Positions 8,052 through 16,022 of a stretch of 64,000 nucleotides of DNA are shown piece after piece. Origin of the DNA: Acinetobacter indicus CIP 110367 (lineage in GTDB: Bacteria > Pseudomonadota > Gammaproteobacteria > Pseudomonadales > Moraxellaceae); the NCBI RefSeq assembly GCF_000488255.1, contig NZ_KI530756.1, positions 124,001 through 188,000 of the forward strand, written 5' to 3'. The notes under the pieces are model-generated. The model made no database searches and had not been told where the DNA came from. It saw only the letters and a list, made by a program, of their open reading frames with translations. Made by a program: the position numbers and the translations under genes. How positions within the stretch are numbered: the stretch's first letter is position 1; each line of letters begins with the position of its first letter.

Positions 8052-9607
8052 GGACTTATTTCACCAAGCTGTTAGATTCATCCCAACAACACAAACAGCT
8101 CCCGCTAGTTTATCCCCTGCTGATTGCCTTAATCGCAGGTGCCATTTTCAGTTTTGCCCTGGCACCGTATTATTACTGGTGGATTGCCCTGCTGTCTCCG
8201 GCCTTGCTTTATGCAGTTTTACGTCAGCGCTCTGCCAAACAGGCCTTTTTTATTGGCTGGGCCTACGGTATTGGCCTGTGGTTTGTCGGTGCCTTCTGGC
8301 TATATACCTCCATTCATGTCTATGGAGATACCCCGGCCATTTTAAGCGTGCTGATGATTGCGATTATGGCCTTGGCCATGGGGCTATTTACCGCCATTCA
8401 AACCTGGCTGTATCGCCGCTTCTTCCCGGAAACACCCCTAACTTTTGCGCCGCTGTGGGTGTTCTTTGAATGGGCCAAAACCTGGGTATTTACCGGTTTC
8501 CCGTGGCTATTTGTCGGCTATGCCTTTACTGAGCGTTTTCTGGACAGCTATGCGCCCTTATTCGGGGTGTTCGGAGTGTCGTTTGTGGCCCTTATTCTGG
8601 CCTGTGCGCTGGTGGAAATTCTGAATAAACGCATCTTCTGGCTGGTGCCGTCATTGCTGCTCCTGGCCGGCGCTTGGGGTGCTTCCCAGCTCAACTTTGT
8701 CAGCGAGAAAGATGAACCGCCGCTGTCCGTATCCTTGATTCAGGGCAATATTCCGCAAGACCTGAAATGGCTGACCGAATATCAACTGAAAACCCTGTTA
8801 ATCTACAGCGAACTGACCCGCACCGAATGGGGCCGCGACCTGATTGTCTGGCCGGAATCTTCCATTCCAATGTTCCAGACCGATATCGAACCGTTTTTAG
8901 CGGCCATGAAAACCGAGGCGGAAAAAACGGGAAGTGCCTGGGTCACCGGCATTCCGTATTGGGACCTGCCTGAATCGCAGCAAAATGGCCAGCCGATGTA
9001 CTACAACAGTATTATGGCCACCGGTACAGATTCAGAAGGCTTATACAAGAAACAGCGCCTGGTGCCATTTGGTGAATATATTCCTTTATCCGGCCTGTTA
9101 AGCTGGGTCTTGCCGGCCTTGCAGAATGATCCATCCATGAGTGGTTTTTCGCGCGGTGCCAAAGAGCAAAAACCGCTGATGATTCATAACTCACCGTTGG
9201 GTGCAGCCATCTGTTATGAAGTGGCCTATCCGAATCTGACCCGTCGTAATGCCAGCCAGAGTGATTTTCTGGTGACTGTGTCCAATGATGCCTGGTTTAC
9301 CGGTACAGCCGGCCCGTGGCAGCATTTACAGATGGTGCAGATGCGTGCCAAAGAAAATGGCCGCTGGTTTATTCGGGCCACCAATACCGGTGTGACCGCC
9401 TTTATTGACCATCAGGGCGATATTGTGCAGCAGGCTCCAATTGATCAGGAAGCAGTGCTGCGCGGTGAGTTACCGGCAATGCAGGGCCAGACCTTGTATA
9501 CTCGCCTTAGTGATTGGCCGGTGCTGATCTTCTCCTTCCTGTTGCTGATTTTGGGCTGGATCTATCGTCCACGTAAGGTCGATGTCAGCTTTAAGTCGAG
9601 AAGATAA
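8048..9607 (+). CDS. lnt: Apolipoprotein N-acyltransferase
   Basis: Inner-membrane enzyme that adds the third acyl chain to the N-terminal cysteine of lipoproteins, the last step of lipoprotein maturation. An N-terminal multi-pass region (about residues 20-210) is followed by a periplasmic nitrilase-like domain. Catalytic triad motifs are visible: the Glu in IVWPESSIP, a Lys in the loop near LVPFGEYIPL, and the Cys in GAAICYEVAYP. A final membrane segment (VLIFSFLLLILGWIY) precedes the basic tail. At 519 residues the length is normal. It overlaps corC by four bases. Confidence 0.97.
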   Translation: MRTYFTKLLDSSQQHKQLPLVYPLLIALIAGAIFSFALAPYYYWWIALLSPALLYAVLRQRSAKQAFFIGWAYGIGLWFVGAFWLYTSIHVYGDTPAILSVLMIAIMALAMGLFTAIQTWLYRRFFPETPLTFAPLWVFFEWAKTWVFTGFPWLFVGYAFTERFLDSYAPLFGVFGVSFVALILACALVEILNKRIFWLVPSLLLLAGAWGASQLNFVSEKDEPPLSVSLIQGNIPQDLKWLTEYQLKTLLIYSELTRTEWGRDLIVWPESSIPMFQTDIEPFLAAMKTEAEKTGSAWVTGIPYWDLPESQQNGQPMYYNSIMATGTDSEGLYKKQRLVPFGEYIPLSGLLSWVLPALQNDPSMSGFSRGAKEQKPLMIHNSPLGAAICYEVAYPNLTRRNASQSDFLVTVSNDAWFTGTAGPWQHLQMVQMRAKENGRWFIRATNTGVTAFIDHQGDIVQQAPIDQEAVLRGELPAMQGQTLYTRLSDWPVLIFSFLLLILGWIYRPRKVDVSFKSRR

Positions 9608-9616
9608 TTCGCCTAT

Positions 9617-9710
9617 GAAGTCCCCCTTTATCAAAGGGGGGTTAAGGGGATTAACTTTATAAATCCCTCCCTTGCGAAGCAGTGCTTCTCACCCTTTGTA
9701 AAAGGGAGGC
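9617..9710. repeat. Compound palindromic (REP-like) repeat after lnt
   Basis: Two adjacent palindromes lie directly downstream of lnt. The first pairs CCCCCTTT with AAAGGGGG around a three-base loop near 9621-9639. The second is a nested structure with outer arms CCTCCCTT at 9666-9673 and AAGGGAGG at 9702-9709, and inner arms GAAGCA at 9676-9681 and TGCTTC at 9683-9688. It encodes no protein and looks like a dispersed intergenic repeat. Copy number in the genome is unknown from this window. Confidence 0.65.
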
Positions 9711-9715
9711 GTAAT

Positions 9716-9728
9716 AAAAAAACCGAGG
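9716..9728. terminator. Left half of a split terminator
   Basis: AAAAAAACCGAGG here is the complement of CCTCGGTTTTTTT at 11262-11274. Joined, the two would give a bidirectional terminator with a perfect CCGAGG/CCTCGG stem between lnt and the convergent gene at 11289-11624. About 1.5 kb of mobile DNA now separates the halves. Confidence 0.5.
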
Positions 9729-9840
9729 TTTGCTTTATATCTAGTTAAAATCATATAAAAGTATATAAAATACGATTTTTATGATATTAAACAATAGGTT
9801 ACCATAAATCTAAGTTTTTATATGTATATAAGAACTTTAA

Positions 9841-9874
9841 AAAAAATGGCTAGCATATTGCTAGCCATTTTTTT
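9841..9874. terminator. Bidirectional terminator hairpin
   Basis: The perfect stem ATGGCTAGCA/TGCTAGCCAT with a three-base loop is flanked by an A-run on the left and a T-run on the right. It can act on both strands and lies directly after the stop of the broken minus-strand gene at 9873. Confidence 0.85.
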
Positions 9875-10004
9875 AAATCTCTAACAATATTTTTTTTATT
9901 GCAGAAATAAAACCTAACTTAAATAGTGGTCGACCATTTTCATCTTTAATCCCGCCTAATCTTGAAATTTCCCAACCTCGTTTTAAAATATTGTTCTCGT
10001 TAAT
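9873..10004 (-). pseudogene. C-terminal fragment of an unidentified gene
   Basis: An open minus-strand frame of 44 codons ends in TAA at 9873, directly before a strong terminator, and is cut at about 10004 by the IS3-type left end. The residues include LKRGWEISRLGGIKDENGRP and FKLGFISAIKKILLEI. The protein family is not recognised. Having its own terminator and a sharp break at an IS end suggests a real gene truncated by insertion. The 5' part is not in the window. Confidence 0.45.
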
Positions 10005-10006
10005 GG

Positions 10007-10094
10007 GGTAATCCCCCCTAAAAATAAAAGGATCTAAAAGTAGAATTTTCTCTTAAGATACGAGCAGGAGATTCTGCATGAAAACATCTAAATT
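10007..10094 (+). repeat. IS3-type left end, copy 2
   Basis: This is an inverted copy of the sequence at 813-902: terminus, orfA leader, ribosome-binding site and ATG at 10078 followed by AAAACATCTAAATT. After 10094 the match to the other copy stops abruptly, so only the first few codons of orfA remain and the rest of the element was lost. The flanks of the two copies differ. Confidence 0.8.
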
Positions 10095-10222
10095 GTATAA
10101 AGCAGAAATAAGATCAATTCCTAATAGAACTTAATAGAATTTAGTGGGTAGATTTTATAATTTATATAATTTTTACTAGTAATAACCTGAATCGCGGATA
10201 AGAAATTGACTTGAAAAATAAG

Positions 10223-10274
10223 AGGACTAGAGCCATCAGTTGAGTTACCACACCAAACTCACAACTCTAGTCCT
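10223..10274 (+). promoter_or_regulatory. Inverted repeat just upstream of the IS982 transposase start
   Basis: AGGACTAGAG at 10223-10232 and CTCTAGTCCT at 10265-10274 are perfect 10-base complements separated by 32 bases. The second arm ends one base before the ATG at 10276. In RNA the hairpin would occlude the initiation region, a known way for insertion sequences to limit transposase made by read-through transcription. Function here is inference. Confidence 0.5.
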
Positions 10275-10275
10275 G

Positions 10276-11145
10276 ATGTTCAATAGTACCGAATTATTCT
10301 GCGTAATTGATGATTTTTTTCTTAAATTTGAATCAACTTATTGGGAGTTTCTCAAACAAAACTGTGGTTCCTTAAGAATCAGAACTGCTCAACTCACAAT
10401 TTCAGAAATCTGCTTTATTGCCATTTGGTACAAATGCTCTCATTTCAATAATTTCAAAGCCTTTTTCACCTGGTTAAAAGAAGATAAAAGCCATTTATTT
10501 AAGTACTTGCCTTGCTATCAAAGGATGATTCATCTGATCAATATGCACCAATTGGCCCTACACGCTTTACATGTTGCGCTGATGAAAGACCAAGCTACAC
10601 AATATTTATGGATTGATTCAACAACTCTGCCAGTTTGTAAAAATCAACGTATTCAGCGTCATAAATCATTAGTCCAAATTGCATCACGTGGTAGAAGCTC
10701 AATGGGCTGGTTTTATGGCTGTAAATTACATATTGCGATGAATCAATTTGGTGAAATTGCCTGTTCTGCTTTATCGAATGGACATGTTGCTGACATAAAA
10801 ATGGTTGAGCAATTGGTTGCTGGTATAGAAGCAAAACTTTACGGGGATCGAGGTTACATTAGCCAAGAATTAAAAATCAGATTGAAAGATCAAGGTATTG
10901 ATTTGATTACTTATCATCGAAAGAATATGCGGGCTATTCAACTCTGTGCATCAGATGAATATCACCTAAGACAACGCAATAAGATAGAAACATTATTCAG
11001 TTTATTGAAGGGGCAATACAATTTAGTGACGAGTAAAGCACGTAGTCTTCATGGATTTCTGAGTGGAATTTACGCCTCACTATGTGCATATCAATTAACC
11101 CATCAAAATAAGCCAACAATTCAAATTAAGGAATCATCGGCTTAA
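10276..11145 (+). CDS. IS982 family transposase
   Basis: DDE transposase of about 289 residues. The central part shows the family's YLWIDSTTLPVCKN block (first Asp), the GRSSMGWFYGCKLHIAMNQFGE block, the KLYGDRGYIS block (second Asp) and the RNKIETLFSLLKGQYNL block with the catalytic Glu. The preferred start is ATG at 10276 (MFNSTELFCVIDDF), matching the usual N-terminus; an in-frame TTG at 10240 would add 12 residues but lies inside the upstream hairpin. The frame is intact, so the element may be active. Confidence 0.93.
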   Translation: MFNSTELFCVIDDFFLKFESTYWEFLKQNCGSLRIRTAQLTISEICFIAIWYKCSHFNNFKAFFTWLKEDKSHLFKYLPCYQRMIHLINMHQLALHALHVALMKDQATQYLWIDSTTLPVCKNQRIQRHKSLVQIASRGRSSMGWFYGCKLHIAMNQFGEIACSALSNGHVADIKMVEQLVAGIEAKLYGDRGYISQELKIRLKDQGIDLITYHRKNMRAIQLCASDEYHLRQRNKIETLFSLLKGQYNLVTSKARSLHGFLSGIYASLCAYQLTHQNKPTIQIKESSA

Positions 11146-11194
11146 GCAGGATCCGGGTTAGTAATAACAATTATTTTGACAAAAAATTAAATAC

Positions 11195-11223
11195 AAAAAG
11201 ACCCCATGAAGGAGTCTTTTTAT
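11195..11223 (+). terminator. Terminator-like hairpin after IS982
   Basis: AAAAAGACCCC pairs with GGAGTCTTTTT with one mismatch around a short ATGAA loop. The A-run and T-run allow action in both directions. It lies in the insertion hot spot between lnt and the small membrane protein gene. Confidence 0.55.
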
Positions 11224-11261
11224 ATATTTTGTATATTAAGAGGTACTAGTAATAATGCATG

Positions 11262-11274
11262 CCTCGGTTTTTTT
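11262..11274. terminator. Right half of a split terminator
   Basis: CCTCGG followed by a run of T, preceded by GCATG, complements the A-run plus CCGAGG at 9716-9728. A CCGAGGCATGCCTCGG palindrome flanked by A- and T-runs would be restored by joining the two. Confidence 0.5.
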
Positions 11275-11288
11275 TATTTTGTCTATAT

Positions 11289-11624
11289 TTAAAGCTGGGT
11301 CACCAGATAGGACAGCATCGCCGCCAGAGAGAGCATCGGCAAATAACGATAGACTTTTACCACTGCCTGCTCAAAGCAAGAGGCCTGTTCTGGTTCTAGT
11401 TTTAAAATAGTGGCTTGTAGCGCCGACCAGAAACTTAAGAGCAAGCACGAGCTCATCAGGCTCAGGGCGAAGAAACCGACCATAATCTGGCTGCTGCCTT
11501 CGGTGCTTTGCCAGAGATGCAAAAAGCCCTGACTCAAGGGAAGCAGGCTTAAAATCAGCAGAACAGACTTCAGCATCGTCCAGTGAAACTGGTTAATTTC
11601 ATCCGACAAGATTAATGCTTTCAT
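11289..11624 (-). CDS. Small multi-pass membrane protein of unknown function
   Basis: Not recognised as a named family. From ATG at 11624 (MKALILSDEINQFHW) it encodes 111 residues with three predicted membrane segments, around VLLILSLLPLSQGFL, FFALSLMSSCLLLSFW and LPMLSLAAMLSYLV. A GGAGG ribosome-binding site seven bases upstream supports this start; the frame extends to 11759 but that part has no comparable signal. It converges with lnt across the insertion hot spot. A role in the inner membrane is inferred only from hydrophobicity. Confidence 0.6.
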   Translation of the reverse strand: MKALILSDEINQFHWTMLKSVLLILSLLPLSQGFLHLWQSTEGSSQIMVGFFALSLMSSCLLLSFWSALQATILKLEPEQASCFEQAVVKVYRYLPMLSLAAMLSYLVTQL

Positions 11625-11827
11625 ACCATCCTCCAGACAAATATGTGCCTTTTGACTTATTATGAACGGTTTTAATGAAATAAATAGATGATATTGCTCC
11701 ACATTCCCGGGATTATTGTAATCAGTACTGTTGGGAATAATTCTTATTATGAATCTCAAATCTGGAAGATTATCTTAAATCTATATTTATCAAGATATTA
11801 GTATATTTTTTATAATTAAGAGCTATT

Positions 11828-11870
11828 ATCACTTCACCTTTAATTGAATAGTCCAATCAGGTGAAGTGAT
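11828..11870. terminator. Long hairpin after gspG
   Basis: ATCACTTCACCT and AGGTGAAGTGAT form a perfect 12-base stem with a 19-base loop, downstream of the gspG stop on the minus strand. A weak T-rich stretch follows on that strand. It may be a terminator or an mRNA 3'-end stabiliser. Confidence 0.5.
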
Positions 11871-11903
11871 ATATTCCATCACGGCATTTATAATCAAGCC
11901 GGC

Positions 11904-12341
11904 TTAAGGCTGATAATAAATATCGGCATCGGTGCCTTCACCGCCCTGCTGACCATCTGCACCAAAAGAATACAGGTCAAAAGCGCGACCTTCAGAGCCT
12001 GGAATTACATATTGAATGTCATTGTCCCAGCTGTCTTTTGGATAACCGCCTTTGACATAACCACCTGGCAACCAGTTTTTAGCTGACGCGGGCTGATTGA
12101 CCAGCGCATCTAAACCACCATCCTGCATGGACGGATAACGGCCATTGTCCAGCTTGTATTGATCCAGCGCACCAGCCACACCTTTTAAGGTAATTGCGGT
12201 GGTATCGACTTTGGCTTTTTCACCACGGCCCATCACGTTCGGGACAATCAGCGCCGCCAGCACGCCTAAAATGACAATCACCACCATTACTTCAATGAGG
12301 GTAAAACCGGCCTGTTTATTCGAATAGGATTTCCGTTGCAT
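11904..12341 (-). CDS. gspG: Type II secretion major pseudopilin GspG
   Basis: Major subunit of the type II secretion pseudopilus. The prepilin leader ends at QAG/FTLIEVMVVIVILGVLAAL, with the Glu5 typical of pseudopilins. The C-terminal globular part carries DNGRYPSMQDGGLDAL, WLPGGYVKGGYPKDSWDN and the calcium-site-like GADGQQGGEGTDADI. I chose ATG at 12341 (MQRKSYSNKQAG), which has a GAGAG sequence six bases upstream and gives a short leader; an ATG at 12368 would add nine residues. It follows gspF on the same strand; other gsp genes are not in the window. Confidence 0.92.
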   Translation of the reverse strand: MQRKSYSNKQAGFTLIEVMVVIVILGVLAALIVPNVMGRGEKAKVDTTAITLKGVAGALDQYKLDNGRYPSMQDGGLDALVNQPASAKNWLPGGYVKGGYPKDSWDNDIQYVIPGSEGRAFDLYSFGADGQQGGEGTDADIYYQP

Positions 12342-12392
12342 CAGGTTCTCTCTTGAATCTTTCATCATTTGTTATCTTCAATGGGTCTCGAT

Positions 12393-13598
12393 TTAAATCA
12401 TATTATTCATATTGACAATAGGCAGCATCACCGCAATCACAATCACCAGCACAATACTGGCCATCAGCACCAGCATTAAGGGCTCCAGCAGCGCCAGTAA
12501 GGTCGAGATGAGCGTGGTCACCTCCCGATCCTGCATGGTCGATGCGCGCTCCAGCATCCGGTCGAGCTCACCCGATGCTTCACCACTTTTAATCATTTGT
12601 ACCATCATCGGCGGGAAATAACCACTGCGCTCCAGCTGGGTGCCCAAGTTCCCCCCTTCGGTGACTTTCTCGGCCGCCAGATTGACCGAATCACGGATCA
12701 CCCAGTTACTGCTGACCGCAGCGCCAATTTTTAAGGCATCAACCAATGGCACACCGGACTGGGTCAGAATCGACAGGGTGCTGGCAAAACGTGCTGCGTT
12801 TATACCACGTGACAGTTTACCAAATAGTGGCAGTTTGAGGGTTAAACGATCAAATGCATAATGGCCGGCCGAGGTTTTTAAAAAGCGGACCAACAGGAAG
12901 ATGCCCAGAATCGTCCCGACCAGCAAAAAGGGCCAGGCCAGACGGATAAAATCACTGGCTTGCATTAACGCCACGGTAATCCACGGCAAGGCGCCTTTGT
13001 CCTGATCAAAGGTTTTGACAATATCCGGCACCACATAGGTCATCAGCCCCATCACAATGGCAAAAGACATCAGCATTAAAATAATTGGATAAATCATCGC
13101 GCCTTGCACTTTTTTCTGCATGGCAAAGCGGTTTTCGGTGTAGTCCGACAGCTGGTCCAGAATTAAATCCAGATGTCCAGAACGTTCCCCGGCGGCAATG
13201 GTGGCAATATATAAATCCGGAAAATGCCCCGACTGCTGTAAGGCATTGGCCAGTGAATATCCTTCTAAAACCTTGGAGCGTACCGACAGCAATAAATTCT
13301 GCACATGGACTTTTTCACTTTGCTTGGCCACGGCGCGCAAGGCTTCTTCCAGCGGAATGGCTGCGGCCACCAGTACCGACAGCTGCCGGGTCATTAAGGC
13401 CAGATCATAAGCGGTCATTTTTTTCTGGAACCAGCGCTGGGCCTGATGCTTCTGTTTTTGTTCTACCGGATCAACGCTAATCGGGATAAGGGCCTTGTCA
13501 CGCAATTGCTGACGAATCTGCCGTGCAGAATCCCCTTCTAAAACCCCTTTTTGCTGCTTTCCTGATGCATCAAGGGCTGTAAACTGATATGCAGGCAT
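12393..13598 (-). CDS. gspF: Type II secretion inner-membrane platform protein GspF
   Basis: Polytopic protein that links the GspE ATPase to the pseudopilus. The N-terminus MPAYQFTALDASGKQQKGVL is typical. Two repeated GspF/PilC domains follow, each ending in membrane segments (about residues 170-190, 220-240 and 375-400). Conserved features include TRQLSVLVAAAIPLEEAL and a second-repeat FASTLSILTQSGVPLVDAL. 401 residues is the usual length. The gene lies 51 bases from the chosen gspG start, and the pair is probably cotranscribed. The first cytoplasmic domain precedes AMQKKVQGAMIYPIILM. Confidence 0.94.
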   Translation of the reverse strand: MPAYQFTALDASGKQQKGVLEGDSARQIRQQLRDKALIPISVDPVEQKQKHQAQRWFQKKMTAYDLALMTRQLSVLVAAAIPLEEALRAVAKQSEKVHVQNLLLSVRSKVLEGYSLANALQQSGHFPDLYIATIAAGERSGHLDLILDQLSDYTENRFAMQKKVQGAMIYPIILMLMSFAIVMGLMTYVVPDIVKTFDQDKGALPWITVALMQASDFIRLAWPFLLVGTILGIFLLVRFLKTSAGHYAFDRLTLKLPLFGKLSRGINAARFASTLSILTQSGVPLVDALKIGAAVSSNWVIRDSVNLAAEKVTEGGNLGTQLERSGYFPPMMVQMIKSGEASGELDRMLERASTMQDREVTTLISTLLALLEPLMLVLMASIVLVIVIAVMLPIVNMNNMI

Positions 13599-13749
13599 TG
13601 TAATGCTCTAATTTTCCAAAAAATTATTCAACGCAGTTGCGTCTCACCACCAAAATCATTCATATTCTGAGATATAAATTATTTGCTCACTCTATCATAA
13701 CTCCAGATCGAGCACGACGACATTTTCATCAGGAAGCAGACCCGCTGTT
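13599..13749. promoter_or_regulatory. Divergent promoter region gspF/priA
   Basis: A 151-base AT-rich gap between divergently transcribed gspF and priA must hold both promoters. AGGAAG at 13731-13736 is the only purine-rich site near the priA start. No clear operator palindrome was seen. Confidence 0.4.
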
Positions 13750-15972
13750 ATGCCAAATTCGCCCGTTCATCCCGCCCCCATCTACCGTGTTCGTGTAGCT
13801 GTTCCGGTCTATCTGTATGACGGGTTTGACTATATGCTCAGTGCGGCTGAATATCAGCAGGCTGCCGTTGGCGCGCGGGTGCTGGTGTCCTTTGGCCGGC
13901 AGAATCTGGTGGGCATCATTATTGAAAAACTCCCGCCCGATCATCCGCTTGACCCCAAGATTAAACTGAAAGCCATTAGCGAGCTGCTCGACCAGCAGCC
14001 GATTCTAGATCAGAAAGTTTTAACTTTGTTGACATGGTCGGCGCAGTATTATCAGTTTCCGATTGGCGAAGTGATGCATAGCGCCCTGCCCAGCCTGTTA
14101 CGTCAGGGACGCCCGTATAATTTACTGGCACGAATGTGGAAACTGCTGGATGATCAGGCCGAAGCCAAACTGAAGCGCTCCGAGAAGCAGCAGGAGGCTT
14201 ATAAAGTCCTGAAGCTGCATCCGAGCGGGACCTCAGAAAATATCCTGAATCTGGCCGGTATTGAAACTGCAACCTTAAAAGCGCTGGAAAAAAAGCAGAT
14301 TTGCTATTGCGATCTGGAGCAGCAGGATTTTAGCCCGGTGCCAATGACGCTGGCGCAAATGCCGTTAACCCCGAACAGTGACCAGAAACGGGCCATTGAA
14401 ACCGTACTGAAAGCGCAGCATCGTTATCAGGCCTTTTTACTCGATGGTCTGACCGGTAGTGGTAAAACCGAAGTCTATCTGCAGATCATGCAGGAAGTGC
14501 TAAAACAGGGTAAACAGGTATTGGTGCTGGTGCCGGAAATTGGCCTGACTCCTCAAACCATTAGCCGCTTCCAGTCACGTTTTCACTGTCATATTGCGCT
14601 GCTGCATTCCGGTTTAAATGACAGCAAACGTCTGCAGGCCTGGCAGGCCGCCCAGACTGGCAAGGCTTCGATTATTCTTGGTACACGCTCGGCAATTTAT
14701 ACCCCGCTGCCCAATCTGGGGCTGATTATTCTGGATGAAGAACACGACCTGTCATTTAAACAGCAGGAAGGCTTTCGTTACCATGCCCGCGATGTGGCCT
14801 TATACCGTGCTCATTTAGAACACTGCCCGGTGATTCTCGGTTCGGCCACGCCCAGCATTGACAGCTATGCCTTAACGGAACAGGGTAAAATGATCCGTCT
14901 GGAACTGAACCAGCGTGCCGGCCCGGCACTGATGCCGAAAATTCACATCATTGATTTAAAAGTTGCGCAAAAGCAGCAAGGTCTAAGCCTGCTGCTGATT
15001 CAGGAAATCAAAAAACGCCTGCAGAAAAAAGAACAGGTGCTGATTTTCTTAAACCGCCGTGGTTATGCACCGGTGCTGGTCTGTGACAGCTGCGGCTGGC
15101 AGGCACAATGCCCACACTGTGATGCCAACTTTACCCTGCATCATAGTCCATATACCCATCTGCATTGTCATCATTGTGGCACCATTCAACGCAAGCCGGA
15201 GCAATGCCCGCAGTGCCAGCATAATGAACTGAAAACCCTGGGCATGGGCACAGCCAAGGTTGAAGAAAACCTGCAACAGCTGTTCCCGGATTACGATGTA
15301 GTGCGGGTGGACCGCGATTCCACCAGCCGCGTCGGCAGCTGGCAAAAAATTTATGACCGCATTCAAACCAGCCAGCCGCTGATTCTGCTCGGCACCCAAA
15401 TGCTGGCCAAAGGCCACCATTTTCCTTATGTGACTCTAGTGGCGATTTTGGATATTGATGCCGGCCTGTTAAGTGTTGATATCCGGGCGCCAGAGCGGAC
15501 TGCGCAGCTGATTGTGCAGGTGGCCGGTCGTGCCGGCCGCGGTGAACATAAAGGCGATGTCTATTTACAGACCCTGCGTCCTGATCATCCGCTGCTGAGC
15601 ACCCTGGTCGAGCAGGATTATCGTGCCTTTGCCCGGCAAACCTTAAAAGAACGTCAGGCCGCCCTGCTGCCCCCGTTTCGCTATACCGCCCTGATTCGCT
15701 GCGAATCCAAAAGTCAGGAGCAGAACCAGCAGTTTTTACAGCAACATGCCCAGTGGCTGCGAGAAAATTCTGAACAGTTAATTGATATCTGGGGACCGAT
15801 TCCGGCGCCAATGGAACGCAAGGCCGGCCGCTATCAGGCGCATCTGGTGCTGTTGTCGCAAGATCGCGCCCGTTTACATTTTTATCTACGTGCATGGTGG
15901 CAAAATATGTTGCATCACAAGCCATCAAATATGAAACTTAGCTTAGATATAGACCCTCAGGAATTCAGTTAA
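13750..15972 (+). CDS. priA: Primosomal replication restart helicase PriA
   Basis: SF2 3'-5' helicase that recognises stalled forks and reloads the replisome. The N-terminal DNA-binding domain is followed by Walker A GLTGSGKTEVYL (about residue 234), the DEEH box LDEEHDLSF (about 331), and the paired zinc sites from CDSCGWQAQCPHC to CHHCG and CPQC (about 445-495). Helicase motif V/VI features appear in LGTQMLAKGHHF and QVAGRAGRG. 740 residues is normal. Its start lies divergent to gspF; a CPA2 antiporter gene follows in the same direction. Confidence 0.97.
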   Translation: MPNSPVHPAPIYRVRVAVPVYLYDGFDYMLSAAEYQQAAVGARVLVSFGRQNLVGIIIEKLPPDHPLDPKIKLKAISELLDQQPILDQKVLTLLTWSAQYYQFPIGEVMHSALPSLLRQGRPYNLLARMWKLLDDQAEAKLKRSEKQQEAYKVLKLHPSGTSENILNLAGIETATLKALEKKQICYCDLEQQDFSPVPMTLAQMPLTPNSDQKRAIETVLKAQHRYQAFLLDGLTGSGKTEVYLQIMQEVLKQGKQVLVLVPEIGLTPQTISRFQSRFHCHIALLHSGLNDSKRLQAWQAAQTGKASIILGTRSAIYTPLPNLGLIILDEEHDLSFKQQEGFRYHARDVALYRAHLEHCPVILGSATPSIDSYALTEQGKMIRLELNQRAGPALMPKIHIIDLKVAQKQQGLSLLLIQEIKKRLQKKEQVLIFLNRRGYAPVLVCDSCGWQAQCPHCDANFTLHHSPYTHLHCHHCGTIQRKPEQCPQCQHNELKTLGMGTAKVEENLQQLFPDYDVVRVDRDSTSRVGSWQKIYDRIQTSQPLILLGTQMLAKGHHFPYVTLVAILDIDAGLLSVDIRAPERTAQLIVQVAGRAGRGEHKGDVYLQTLRPDHPLLSTLVEQDYRAFARQTLKERQAALLPPFRYTALIRCESKSQEQNQQFLQQHAQWLRENSEQLIDIWGPIPAPMERKAGRYQAHLVLLSQDRARLHFYLRAWWQNMLHHKPSNMKLSLDIDPQEFS

Positions 15973-16022
15973 CCACTGACTTTGGCTGCAGCCTGAGGGC
16001 ACCATAACTCCTAGGATTGTCG

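Larger units (their letters stand above)
10177..11166 (+). mobile_element. Complete IS982-family insertion sequence with 8-bp target duplication
   Basis: The element spans 10185-11158 (974 bases). Terminal imperfect inverted repeats read ACCTGAATCGCGGATAAG on the left and ACCCGGATCCTGCTTAAG on the right, read inward. Both sides are flanked by TAGTAATA (10177-10184 and 11159-11166), an 8-base target duplication. The intact duplication and open transposase frame suggest a fairly recent insertion. Confidence 0.9.

Noticed and set aside
10240..10275. TTG at 10240 as the IS982 transposase start
   Set aside because: It lies in the loop of the upstream hairpin and the family N-terminus matches the ATG at 10276.
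15131..15928. 265-codon minus-strand frame opposite priA
   Set aside because: Low-complexity shadow of the well-supported priA frame; no family features.
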